A DNA stretch of 64,000 bases, taken from the NCBI GenBank assembly GCA_021628825.1, contig JAJXRY010000002.1, positions 1,364,001 through 1,428,000 of the forward strand, read 5' to 3'. The number at the start of each line of letters is the position of its first letter. Position 1 is the first letter of the stretch. The DNA comes from Lachnospiraceae bacterium. Its GTDB lineage: Bacteria; Bacillota; Clostridia; Lachnospirales; Lachnospiraceae. The notes under the pieces are model-generated. The model was not told the origin of the DNA, searched no databases, and saw only the letters and a list, made by a program, of their open reading frames with translations. The position numbers and the translations under genes were made by a program. This document shows, one piece after another, positions 20,333-29,902 of this stretch.

Positions 20333-21067
20333 ATGATCAGAAAAATAATTCAGATTGATGAAGAGCTTTGCAACGGCTGTGGAGCATGTGCCAATGCCTG
20401 CCACGAAGGAGCCATTCAGATGATAGACGGAAAGGCGAAGCTGATCCGTGATGACTATTGTGATGGACTGGGAAACTGCCTGCCGGCATGTCCGACCGGA
20501 GCCATTACCTTTGTGGAACGTGAAGCAGCGGCCTATGACGAAAAGGCAGTAGAGGAGCATCAGAAGAGGCTGGAAGAACAAAAGCACAGGGCTTCCGAAC
20601 GGCCGGTATTTCAGGGCTGCCCGGGATCACGGATGCGCACGATGGCACAGGAGGAGCCGGAAGAGGAAAAGGCAACGGTTACCGGTACGATGGCATATGT
20701 AAAATCCTGTCTGGGACAGTGGCCGTGCCAGATTAAGCTTGTTCCCGTGAATGCACCATATTTTAATGGAGCAAAGCTGTTAATTGCAGCAGACTGTACG
20801 GCGTATGCCTATGCCAACATGCATGAAGAATTCATGAAAGGAAAAATTACGATCATCGGCTGCCCGAAGCTGGACGATATCGATTACAGTGAGAAGTTAC
20901 AACAGATCATTGAGCATAATGATATTCAGAGCGTTACGGTCGTGCGCATGGAGGTTCCCTGCTGTGGAGGACTGGAGCATGCAGCAGTGACAGCTCTGAA
21001 AAACAGTGGTAAGTTTATTCCATGGCAGGTTGTTACGATTTCCATTGACGGAAAGATTCTCGACTAA
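20333..21067 (+). CDS. 4Fe-4S ferredoxin-domain protein
   Basis: 244 aa, intact. The N-terminal 2[4Fe-4S] ferredoxin domain shows CNGCGACANAC and CDGLGNCLPACP; a Glu/Lys-rich helical linker (about 70-120) follows, then a C-terminal domain with CLGQWPCQIKLVPVNAPYF, ADCTAYAYANMH, IIGCPKLDD and VPCCGGLEHA. The last block carries extra conserved cysteines typical of a widespread anaerobe family of uncertain function. Start ATG 20333 with AGGAAGGAA. Likely activated by the divergent Crp/Fnr protein; probable role in electron transfer under redox stress (inference). Confidence 0.85.
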   Translation: MIRKIIQIDEELCNGCGACANACHEGAIQMIDGKAKLIRDDYCDGLGNCLPACPTGAITFVEREAAAYDEKAVEEHQKRLEEQKHRASERPVFQGCPGSRMRTMAQEEPEEEKATVTGTMAYVKSCLGQWPCQIKLVPVNAPYFNGAKLLIAADCTAYAYANMHEEFMKGKITIIGCPKLDDIDYSEKLQQIIEHNDIQSVTVVRMEVPCCGGLEHAAVTALKNSGKFIPWQVVTISIDGKILD

Positions 21068-21109
21068 ATGGAAAAGAGACAGATCATGGAAGGAGAAATA
21101 TCAGCAAAG

Positions 21110-21147
21110 CATCCCTATGTCGTATTTATTACACATAGGGGTGTTCT
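21110..21147 (+). terminator. Intrinsic terminator after ferredoxin gene
   Basis: CATCCCTATGT / ACATAGGGGTG stem (one G-T pair) with a 12-nt loop, followed by TTCTTTC. The stem is good, the T tract short. Confidence 0.6.
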
Positions 21148-21290
21148 TTCATGGAGGTTATCATAAACTTTACAATCGTTGCAGGGTCAAGAATTACTGT
21201 TGGAATCATATAGGGATTTTGTTATAATGTTAACATGCATCTGCCGGAAGGCAGATACGGAATGCGTGAAAACTGGGAGAGCAAATACGT

Positions 21291-21915
21291 ATGATGGTAA
21301 GAGCACTGTTATTTATACTGCTAGGCTATTTGTCCGGCAGTGTGTTATATGCAAAGATCTGGGGAAAACTACTATGTGGAACCGATATCACGAAGGGAAG
21401 CACCGATGGAAATCCGGGAACGGCGAATGCCTTTATACAGGGCGGTTTCTGGTGCGGAGTGCTGACACTGTTTTGTGAATTGTTAAAGGGAATTCTCCCG
21501 GTTTATTTTTATATGCGGGGGATGGGACCGCAGGCATTGTCAGATGGCTGGATAGCGCTCGTCCTTGCAGCTCCGGTATTGGGACATACCTTTCCCCTGT
21601 TTCAGAAGCATCACGGTGGAAAGGGGATCGCGGTTTCCTTCGGATCCCTCCTGGGGTTATATCCTTACCGGATGCCGGTACTGGTGTTTGCTTTTTGTTT
21701 TTTTAATTTTCTTTTCAGTGGTGGTCTGCGTGGAGCCGCATTTTTACCGGACAATTGCGGCATACCTTGCAACGCTGGCAGGATTATTTGTGACTAACGT
21801 TATACCGGCGGTGCGGTATGGATTTGGCATGATGACGATTCTTGTGTGTATACGAATGAAGCTTAGTACAGAAGAACGGGAAAGAATGAGGATTAAGTTA
21901 TTATGGATGCACTGA
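21291..21915 (+). CDS. plsY: Glycerol-3-phosphate acyltransferase PlsY
   Basis: Acyl-phosphate:glycerol-3-phosphate acyltransferase, first step of membrane phospholipid synthesis, integral membrane, about 208 aa. The three PlsY loop motifs are present: LSGSVLYAKIWG, GSTDGNPGTANAF and KHHGGKGIA. Several TM helices follow. Two adjacent ATGs (21291, 21294) are possible starts. The frame changes in the T-rich stretch 21692-21706, and the true C-terminus (YLATLAGLFVTNVI...) overlaps the next start by 13 nt. Confidence 0.88.
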
Positions 21916-23033
21916 TATTAACATGTGGTACGGGAGGCGGACACAATTCTGCTGCAAAGGCCGTGAAGGAAGAAATGGAACGCCGGGGACATCATGTACA
22001 TCTGATGAATCCCTATATGCTGCGCAGTATGGCACTTACCAGAGCAATTGACGGTCTGTATATTTTTTTATTGCAAAAAGGATGCCGCGTTTCTTTGGAG
22101 TGATTTATAACATTGGAGAGGCTTACCGGAGACTTCCGGGGCATTCGCCGGTGTATGGAGCTAATCACAGGGCAGCACGGTGCCTCAACGATTATCTGAA
22201 GGAAAATCATTTTGATGCGGTGATTATGACACATCTTTATCCGGCAGAAATGATCACATATCTGAAATCATTGGGAGAAGAGCTCCCGTTTACGTTGTTT
22301 ATCGCAACAGATTATGCCTGTATTCCCTTTACCGAGGAAACCGATTGTGATGCCTATGTAATTCCGATGGAGTCCCTGAAAAAAGACTTCCTGCGTTTCC
22401 ATATTCCTGAAGAAAAGCTCAAGCCCCTTGGAATCCCTGTATCAAAACAGTTTTCACAGAAGGAATCCCGCAGGGAGGCCATCGAAAAGCTTGGCCTTGA
22501 GGAGGATAAGCATTACATTCTCATATCGGGTGGAAGCATGGGCGCCGGACACATTGAGCAGATGGTGGAGTATCTGCTGGAGCGTTATGAAAAATGAAGA
22601 GAATGTGCGGCTCATCGTTCTGTGCGGAAGCTTTCAGAAGCTCTATAATAAGCTGAAAGCACATCCCAGCCAAAAGGTGATCCCGCTTAACTTTACCGAT
22701 CAGATGCCGGATTATCTGAAGGCCTGTGACCTTTATCTAACAAAGCCGGGAGGACTTTCCTCCACGGAGGCCGCGGTTGCGGGAGTTCCGCTGATTCACA
22801 TATCCCCGATCCCGGGATGTGAAAGCAAGAACCTGAAATGCTTTAAGAACCGGGGCATGGCCATTCCGGCGGTTAAGACGAAAGAGGAGCTGTTCCGGGC
22901 ACTGGATGCACTCGACAGCGAACAGGCAAGGGAAAACATGATCCGCAATCAGCATAAATGGATTCCGGAGAATGCGGCAGGGGCGATCTGCCGGTTTGTG
23001 GAAGAACAGGTAGGGAAAAGCCCGAAAATTTGA
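21903..23033 (+). CDS. Glycosyltransferase family 28 (MGDG synthase/UgtP-like)
   Basis: About 376 aa. N-terminal MGDG-synthase domain with ILTCGTGGGHNSAAKAV and DAVIMTHLYPAEM; C-terminal nucleotide-sugar domain with LISGGSMGAGHIEQM and YLTKPGGLSSTEAAVAGVPLI. The family transfers Glc or Gal to diacylglycerol on the cytoplasmic membrane face. Start ATG 21903 lies inside plsY, so the two are translationally coupled. Frame errors: A5 at 22075-22079 (one short) and A5 at 22590-22594 (one long). Pairing with plsY supports glycolipid synthesis (inference). Confidence 0.85.
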
Positions 23034-23108
23034 CTTTAACAGGGGAAAAGGCTATAATAATCTGTTGTCACTAAAGGAGTATATTTTCAAAGAAAAGAGG
23101 TTGGAAAC

Positions 23109-24260
23109 ATGACAAAAATAGATATCGTATCAGGCTTTTTAGGAGCCGGTAAAACAACATTAATCAAGAAGCTTTTAAATGAAGCATTAAAGGACAGCAA
23201 GGTCGTACTGATCGAGAACGAATTCGGCGAGATCGGTATTGATGGTGGCTTTCTTAAGGATGCCGGAATTGAAATCAAAGAAATGAATTCAGGATGTATC
23301 TGCTGCTCCCTTGTTGGAGATTTCGGTACTTCCTTAAAGGAGGTAATGAAGACCTATCAGCCGGAAAGAATTCTTATTGAGCCTTCAGGCGTTGGCAAGC
23401 TTTCCGATGTTATGAAAGCAGTACAGGACGTTATTGACGAGCATGAAGTTGTATTGAACAGTGCGGTAGCAGTTGTAGATGCTTCCAAGTGCAAAATGTA
23501 TATCAAGAACTTCGGTGAGTTCTTTATCAATCAGATTGAACATGCCGGAACCATTATCTTAAGCAGAACCGGCAATATTTCCGAGGACAAGCTGAAAAAG
23601 GCTGTGGAACTGATCCGTGAACACAATACCAAGGCCACCATCATTACTACTCCCTGGGATGCACTGGATGGCAAGGATATTCTTGCAACCATCGAGGGGG
23701 CAACCGATCTGGAAGCAGAACTGATGGCAGAGCTGAAAGAACAAAGAGAGCATGATCACGAGCATGAACATGAGCACCATCATCACGATCACGACGAGTG
23801 CTGTCATCACGATCATGACCATCACCATGATGACGACGATGATGATGATGAGGAGCACGAACATCATCACCACGACCATGACGATCATGATCATGAGGAA
23901 CATGAGCATCATCATGAGCATGGAGAAGACTGCACCTGTGGTTGCCATGACCATGACCACGATCATCACCACCATCATCACGCAGATGAAGTGTTCGGAA
24001 GCTGGGGAATGGAAACTCCGGACCAGTACAGCAAGGAAGATCTCGAGAAGATCCTTGCAGACCTCGAGGATGATGACAAGTACGGTATGGTTCTTCGTGC
24101 CAAGGGTATGGTTCCCTGTACCGAAGGCGGATTTATTTACTTTGACTATGTTCCGGAAGAAAGCAATATCCGTCCGGGCAAACCGGATGTAACCGGTAAG
24201 TTCTGTGTCATCGGCTCCAAGTTAAAGGAAGATGCCTTAAAAGAACTGTTTATGAAGTAA
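23109..24260 (+). CDS. CobW/COG0523 GTPase with a very long His/Asp-rich metal-binding insert
   Basis: 383 aa, intact. The G3E-family GTPase has Walker A GFLGAGKTT, the metal-site motif CICC in NSGCICCSLVGDF, and EPSGVGKL. Residues about 215-295 are an uninterrupted run dominated by His, Asp and Glu with a CTCGCH cysteine patch, a metal store. The C-terminal CobW_C-like domain begins MVLRAKGMVPC. COG0523 proteins deliver Zn, Co or other metals; the long His tract suggests Zn or Ni (inference). Start ATG 23109 with AAAGAGG. No Zur-like box was recognised upstream. Pairs with the following GTPase gene. Confidence 0.88.
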   Translation: MTKIDIVSGFLGAGKTTLIKKLLNEALKDSKVVLIENEFGEIGIDGGFLKDAGIEIKEMNSGCICCSLVGDFGTSLKEVMKTYQPERILIEPSGVGKLSDVMKAVQDVIDEHEVVLNSAVAVVDASKCKMYIKNFGEFFINQIEHAGTIILSRTGNISEDKLKKAVELIREHNTKATIITTPWDALDGKDILATIEGATDLEAELMAELKEQREHDHEHEHEHHHHDHDECCHHDHDHHHDDDDDDDEEHEHHHHDHDDHDHEEHEHHHEHGEDCTCGCHDHDHDHHHHHHADEVFGSWGMETPDQYSKEDLEKILADLEDDDKYGMVLRAKGMVPCTEGGFIYFDYVPEESNIRPGKPDVTGKFCVIGSKLKEDALKELFMK

Positions 24261-24341
24261 AGCTATGGCATGACGAAGGCTTTATCTGCACAGTGACAGA
24301 AAACAGATATCTTAATTTTTGAATAGAAAAGGATAAACAAC

Positions 24342-25274
24342 ATGAAACCAGTATTTATAGTCAATGGTTTTTTAGAAAGTGGTAAAACCGAATTTATCTG
24401 CTATACACTGGCACAGCCGTATTTCCAGACTAAAGGAAGTACCCTTTTGATTGTCTGTGAAGAGGGTGAAGAAGAGTATGACGAAGAGCTTTTAAGCCAG
24501 AGCAGAACCATTATGGAAGTGATCGATGACGAATCTGCATTTACTCCGGCGAACCTGATGGAGCTTGATAAGAAATACAAGCCGGAGAGAGTCATCGTTG
24601 AATATAACGGTATGTGGAACTTTAAGGATATGAAGCTGCCGTGGCACTGGTCGGTAGAACAGCAGATTACAACGATCGATGCCTCTACCTTTCCGATGTA
24701 TTACACCAATATGAGATCTCTCCTTGCTGAGATGATAAGGAAGTCCGAAATGATTATTTTTAACCGTTGTGACGGACTGACCGATCAGCTTGCATCCTAC
24801 CGCCGGAATGTAAAGGCGGTAAATCCACAGGCCGAGATTATTTTCGAGGACTCACAGGGAGAGGTGAACCAGATCTTTGAAGAGGATCTTCCTTATAAGC
24901 TGGATGCTCCGATTATTGAACTGGATAATCAAGGCTTCGGAATCTGGTATCTGGACTGTATGGACAATCTGGACCGCTATATTGGCAAGACCATTCAGTT
25001 TGTCGGTATGGTTCTGATTCCGGAGGAATTTCCGAAGGGATACTTTATTCCGGGACGTATGGCAATGACCTGTTGTGCAGAGGATATGGCATTTTTAGGC
25101 TTTGCCTGTGAATATGATAAGACGGATACCCTGACGAATAAGCAGTGGGTTAAGGTAACCGCGAAGGTTACGAAGGAATACTTCGCCGATTACGGCGGTG
25201 AAGGTCCTGTCTTAAAAGCAGTCAGTGTTGAGCAGACAAAGAAACCCAAGGAAGAAGTGATCAGTTTTAACTAA
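24342..25274 (+). CDS. CobW-like GTPase fused to a YcgQ/TIGR03943-type C-terminal domain
   Basis: 310 aa, intact. The N-terminal GTPase has Walker A GFLESGKTE and an NRCD base-recognition motif, but the CxCC metal motif of COG0523 proteins is missing and the EPSG position reads VEYNGMW. The C-terminal third (QFVGMVLIPEEFPKGYFIPG, MAMTCCAEDMAFLGFACEY) matches the soluble domain of YcgQ-type proteins, which usually work with a permease in metal handling. The fusion links the two systems in one chain. It directly follows the His-rich CobW gene. Likely an accessory metal chaperone; metal not identifiable from sequence. Confidence 0.78.
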   Translation: MKPVFIVNGFLESGKTEFICYTLAQPYFQTKGSTLLIVCEEGEEEYDEELLSQSRTIMEVIDDESAFTPANLMELDKKYKPERVIVEYNGMWNFKDMKLPWHWSVEQQITTIDASTFPMYYTNMRSLLAEMIRKSEMIIFNRCDGLTDQLASYRRNVKAVNPQAEIIFEDSQGEVNQIFEEDLPYKLDAPIIELDNQGFGIWYLDCMDNLDRYIGKTIQFVGMVLIPEEFPKGYFIPGRMAMTCCAEDMAFLGFACEYDKTDTLTNKQWVKVTAKVTKEYFADYGGEGPVLKAVSVEQTKKPKEEVISFN

Positions 25275-25294
25275 GGTCGAAGGAGATTGTACGG

Positions 25295-26231
25295 ATGTAT
25301 CATTACACCTTTATACAATGGTTGTTTTTCTTTTATTTTTATTGCTTCTTTGGATGGATATTTGAAAGCACCTATGTATCCATTTGTAAACGGAAGTTTG
25401 TAAACCGCGGATTTATGCGTGGCCCTTTCCTGCCGATTTACGGTTCGGGAGCGATTATGATGCTCGTGGTATCCATGCCGTTTTCAGGACAACCTCGTTC
25501 TGACTTATCTGGCAGGGTGCGTGGGTGCGACAGTCCTTGAACTGGTAACGGGGCTTACCATGGAGGCACTGTTTAAAGTAAGATACTGGGATTATTCCAA
25601 TCAGAAATTTAATTATAAAGGTGTGATCTGCCTGTCCTCCACATTGGCGTGGGGATTCCTGACATTATTTATGACGCAGTTTCTGCATAAAATAGTAGAA
25701 GCATTTGTGTTCAAGATCCCTGCAATGGTTATTAATGTCGTTACCGTGGTGCTGTCTGTGGGGATTCTGATCGACTTTACGTTATCCTTTAAGGCAGCTC
25801 TCGACCTTCGAAGTGTCCTCGTCGGACTCGAGAAGGTATGGGAAGAAATGGAACGTATCCAGAAGCGGCTTGACGTGATTGCGGCGGTTACCAGTGATGA
25901 ACGTGAGACGAGAAGATTAGAGCGCAGCGAACGCATGAATGATCTGATGGACAGTATTGAAGGAAAGTTCAATGTAGTTAAGGAACGTTTGAAGGTGAAT
26001 CCTTATGCTTATCCGGAAGAGGTTAAGGAAAAGATCGCTGAATTGCGCAGCCGCTACTTTGTAGAAAAGGATCATCATTTAGAATTCCGTAAGATAAAGG
26101 ATGTATTCCAGAGAGGCTTAATTAAAGGTAACCCGAGCATGACCTCCGGTAAGTATGCGGAAGCACTGGAAGCATTGAAGAAGACACTTGAAAACAAAGG
26201 TAAGAACAAAGACGGGCAGAGTGAAGAATAA
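25295..26231 (+). CDS. Putative ABC-transporter type IV membrane protein (CmpB family)
   Basis: About 312 aa. N-terminal half has four to five TM helices with the family start WLFFFYFYCFFGWIFEST and GFMRGPFLPIYGSGA (PF06541-like); the C-terminal half is soluble and helical, rich in Glu/Arg/Lys (about 180-312), probably coiled coil. One extra T at 25481-25484 breaks the frame after SMPF. Start ATG 25295. Its stop abuts the next gene's ATG (TAAATG), so it is co-transcribed with the lipoprotein pair. Substrate unknown; no ATPase partner is adjacent. Confidence 0.75.
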
Positions 26232-27508
26232 ATGAAAAATCGAATCATAAGTCTGTTCTGTGCCGGAACGGCAGCTCTCTTTATGCTGAGCGGCTGCAGT
26301 GCAGTCAGACAGATTGCTGCAATGGAACATCCGGCAGACCAGGCACGTGAAGATGCCAGTGAAGAGGATACAGAAGAAGCGGATATAGAAGAACTTATAA
26401 AAAGAACTTATAGAAGAGCGTACGGAAGAAGCGCCGGAGAATACAGAAGAGCAGGAAGACATACAGGATGTGAACGGGCCGGTGGATGAAACAGAATATC
26501 CGGTGGCGTTACAGCAGGGAGTATATCCGGATTGGAAAGCATCGTATAAAGCACTGATGCGGGAATTAATGGAAAACAGCTATGGCGTGGACGGCTATTA
26601 TCTTTATGATGTAGATAAGGATGGGATTCCGGAGATTACCGTGGAGTTCGGAGACTGTGAAGCCAATTATGGCGGCTGGCTATATACGTTTGACGGTGAG
26701 AAGGCAGTATATGCCGGAGAGTTTCACCTTGGACACTCCGGCCTGGCAACCTGTCCTTCACAGAACAGGGATGATTCTGAGCTTTGGACAGATGGGCGTC
26801 GCTTATATGAAGAAGATTACTTTGGAGAACGGGCAGCTTGGATTTGAGGATCTTCTGGAGGAAACATTTGAGGATTGGGATGATACCTATACGGATCCGG
26901 GGGAAATCATTCCGGGAGCAGATTATCTTTCAGAGATGAAGCCCGGGGATACCCTGCCGATGGACACCTATGGGATCTGGCTTGGGAACATGAGGGCAGA
27001 GATTGATGCGACAACCACAGCAGATGAGGCGTTGGAGCAGCGGTATCTTGATATTATTTTACAGAATGGAACCATTGTCGGAATTACAGCAGACGGTTTT
27101 GGCGGTGATCTCGGTACATGTACCATGGAAGAATACCTGGGACCGAACATGGTGGAGAAGTATGCCGATGCAGGCATGGTGGTTGAAGCCTATACCTATA
27201 TTGATATGAACGGGGATGGCACAGAGGAATGTGTCCTGAGACTCGGTGAAGCAGATCCGGAGGAAGCGTATTACGTTTCCGATCTATGGGTGGTATTAAG
27301 TGAGCAGGACGGTACGATGTACGCCTACTGCATTAATTACAAAGACTCCTTCACACTGTTGGAGAATGGTACATTCCGCCCGGATGGTGAGTATTATGTG
27401 AACAATTTCCGTATGCTGTTTGATAAAGACCAGTGCTTTCTTTATAATACCTGGCTGGATGAAAAGCATGCCGAACAGGAATGGATCGATATTGCAGTAG
27501 AAGAATGA
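26232..27508 (+). CDS. Lipoprotein of unknown function, copy 1 of a tandem pair
   Basis: About 424 aa. Signal peptide with lipobox LSGC (Cys near residue 19), then an acidic linker (EEDTEEADIEEL...), then a domain with DGYYLYDVDKDGIPEITVEFG, which looks like an acidic calcium-binding loop, repeated as YTYIDMNGDGTEECVLRLG. The C-terminus ends EWIDIAVEE. Two insertions (A5 near 26400; near 26766) shift the frame. The next gene encodes a close paralogue with the same blocks in the same order. I do not recognise the family. Surface-anchored sensor or binding protein is a guess. Confidence 0.65.
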
Positions 27509-27544
27509 CGATAAATGACTTAAGGAGGGCAATCCGGGATATTT

Positions 27545-28838
27545 ATGAAAAAATTATCAGCTCTATTTTGTATAGGAACGATGATGCTTGGAATAATGGG
27601 CTGCAGTGCCGGTAAGCAGATTACAGAATTACCGGAAGACACCACGGTAATCCTTGAAGATACGGAAGACGGAATGTCGGAAGAAGCCGGCAGCAGTGAA
27701 GAGGAACAAAAATACGGATACTGCGGAAACAACAGACCTTAACGAAGGGCAGAAAATTAAAAAAATGACCAGCTCTGGCAGACTGCTTATAAAGCTTTAA
27801 TGAAAGATCTGGTAAGTGGTAATTTCGGAGAGGATATTCCTTTCTTTGGCTATCTGCCCGGAGATTCGGAGTATGACCAGTTAATGGAATATGGTTATGG
27901 CGTGGACGGCTATTATCTTTATGATGTAGATAAGGATGACGTGCCGGAGCTTATGGTAAAAATTTGGTACCTGCGAAGCAGATTATGATGGCCGGTTATA
28001 TACGTTTGACGGTGAACATGCAGTATATGTCGGAGAGTTCCCTCTTGGACATTCCGGTCTGGCAACCTGTCCTTCACAGAATGGGGTGATTCTGAACTAT
28101 GGACATATGGGCGGCGCTTATATGCAGAAGATGACTCTTAAGAACGGGGAGCTTGAATTTGAGGAGCTTCTGTCGGAAACACTGGGAGATGATCCGTATG
28201 CGTCTTATACCCTTCCGGGAGAAGTGATTCCGGGAGCGGACATCCTTTCAGAGATGAAACCGGAAGATACACTTCCGATTGATACATATCGAATCTGGAT
28301 TCAGAATCTTGAGGCAGATGTAGAACCAACTACTGTGGAGGATGAGAGTCTGGAACAGAGGTATCTTACTACCATTTTACAGAATGGAACCGTTGTTGGA
28401 ATCACGGCGGACGGTTATGGCGGTGATACCGGTACATGTACGATGGAAGAATATCTGGGGCCCAATATGGTGGACCAATATTCTGATGCAGGTATGGAGA
28501 TTGTAGCCTATACCTATATTGATACGAATGGGGACGGCTCAGAGGAATGTGTCCTGAGACTCCGTGGAGCAGATCCGGAGGAATCGGATGATTTATCCGG
28601 AAAGTGGGTAGTATTAAGTGAGCAGGACGGCACAATGTATGCCTATTGCATTAATTACCAAATGACCTACACACTGCTGGAAAACGGTGCATTTCGTCCG
28701 AACGATGCGTACAGTACGAATAATTTCCGCATTCTGTTTGATAAAGATCAGTGTTTCCTTTACTATACGGTGTTGGATGAAAAGCACGCCGAACAGGAAT
28801 GGATCGATATTGCAGTAGAAGAACCGGTTATGAAATAG
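27545..28838 (+). CDS. Lipoprotein of unknown function, copy 2 of a tandem pair
   Basis: About 430 aa, a paralogue of the preceding gene: lipobox IMGC, acidic linker, DGYYLYDVDKDDVPELMV, CTMEEYLGPNMVDQYSDAG, YTYIDTNGDGSEECVLRLRG, ending EWIDIAVEEPVMK. The two domains are about three-quarters identical by eye, so the duplication is fairly recent. Start ATG 27545 with AAGGAGGGC upstream. The frame is broken near 27712, 27775 and 27962. Extracytoplasmic and membrane-anchored; function unknown. Confidence 0.65.
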
Positions 28839-28857
28839 TAGGAAATGGACAAAGACA

Positions 28858-29569
28858 ATGGCTAAAGCAGAAAATAATTTTTTTCGTGTAGCAGCAGATG
28901 GATTTTATGGAGAATTATTTCATCCTGAAAAGGATTGTTATCCGGGTAAGGCACTCATCTGTTTCAGTGGAAGTGATGGAGGAATAGAACTGGCAAAGGC
29001 TCTGGCTGGCGTTTTTCAGGCGCAGGGGCTGACAACACTGGCACTGGCTTATGTGCTGGAGGAGGGACTGCCGAACCAGTTTTCCAAAGTGCCCCTTGAC
29101 ACCCTTGAGGCGGCAGCGAAACGTCTGCATGATATGGGCTATGAAAAGGTAGGAGTATGTGGCATCTCGAAAGGAGCAGAGCTTGCCGGTATGTCAGGGA
29201 TTTGTCAAGGACAAAGGAACTTCCTTATTCCGCTTATAGAACGGAAAAGTTTCCGCTCGGTCAGATCCTTTGGAAAAGTATTAGAATCGGGGATGTTACC
29301 ATGTATGACCTCTATGAGCCGCTGGTGCTGAATCCGAATCCGGATGCGGTGATTCAGGCAGAGAAGATTATCAAGCGGTTAAGGGAGCACAACTTTGCCT
29401 ACGATTATCAACACTTAAGCTATGATTATGGCGGACATATGTTTGTTCCCATGGAATTTGGACAGACTAAGATGTTCAAGGGTGACCGTGGCAAAAAAAC
29501 AAAGAAGCCGGTCTGAAAGCACGTCTTGATTCCCTTGCGAAAACACTGGAGTTTGTGGCAAAATGGTAA
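28858..29569 (+). pseudogene. BAAT-like alpha/beta hydrolase with internal deletions
   Basis: The start (ATG 28858) through VGVCGISKGAELA encodes the N-terminal half of an acyl-CoA thioesterase/BAAT C-terminal-type hydrolase, with the nucleophile elbow GISKG. Then about 40 residues expected of the family are missing, and the frame resumes at GFVKDKELPYSAYRTEKF. After NPDAVIQAEKI the strand carrying the catalytic Asp is absent too, with the text jumping to IIKRLREHNF before the His region LSYDYGGHMFVP. The last residues (LKARLDSLAKTLEFVAKW, ending 29569) need another frame. One-base errors could be sequencing; the two missing segments would inactivate the enzyme if real. Confidence 0.6.
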
Positions 29570-29577
29570 AACGGAAA

Positions 29578-29661
29578 AGCACACGGAGGATTAATTTACT
29601 TACCGGGCAGAAGAAACAAGATCTTCTGTCCGCTGAAGATAATCACCGGTGTGCTTTTTTT
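29578..29661 (+). terminator. Structured terminator
   Basis: AGCACACGG pairs with CCGGTGTGCT (one bulge) followed by TTTTTT; inside it GGCAGAAGA / TCTTCTGTCC forms a second hairpin. It closes the 25295-29569 transcript. The next 240 nt up to 29902 show no gene. Confidence 0.7.
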
Positions 29662-29902
29662 ACTGCCTTCTTGGTGAGAGCAATTTTATAAGAAAAAAAT
29701 CATTCATATTATCAACACTGATTTTTCTCATTGGTATAAAGAGCGCCGGAAATGGAAGCCAGTGGAAAAAAACCTCCGGTTCACCATGACGATTCAGGGA
29801 ATGGATTTCTCCGTGATTTGACGTAATTGCTGTTTAATAGATAATGTGTAAAAAAATAGATAAAAATATAATTTGGAATATATTCGGAAAGGAATATCAG
29901 TG

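Noticed and set aside
23559..23981. Long minus-strand frame rich in Met, Val and Ile opposite the His-rich CobW gene
   Set aside because: It is the mirror of the CAT/CAC/GAC-rich His/Asp codons; no ribosome site and no family.
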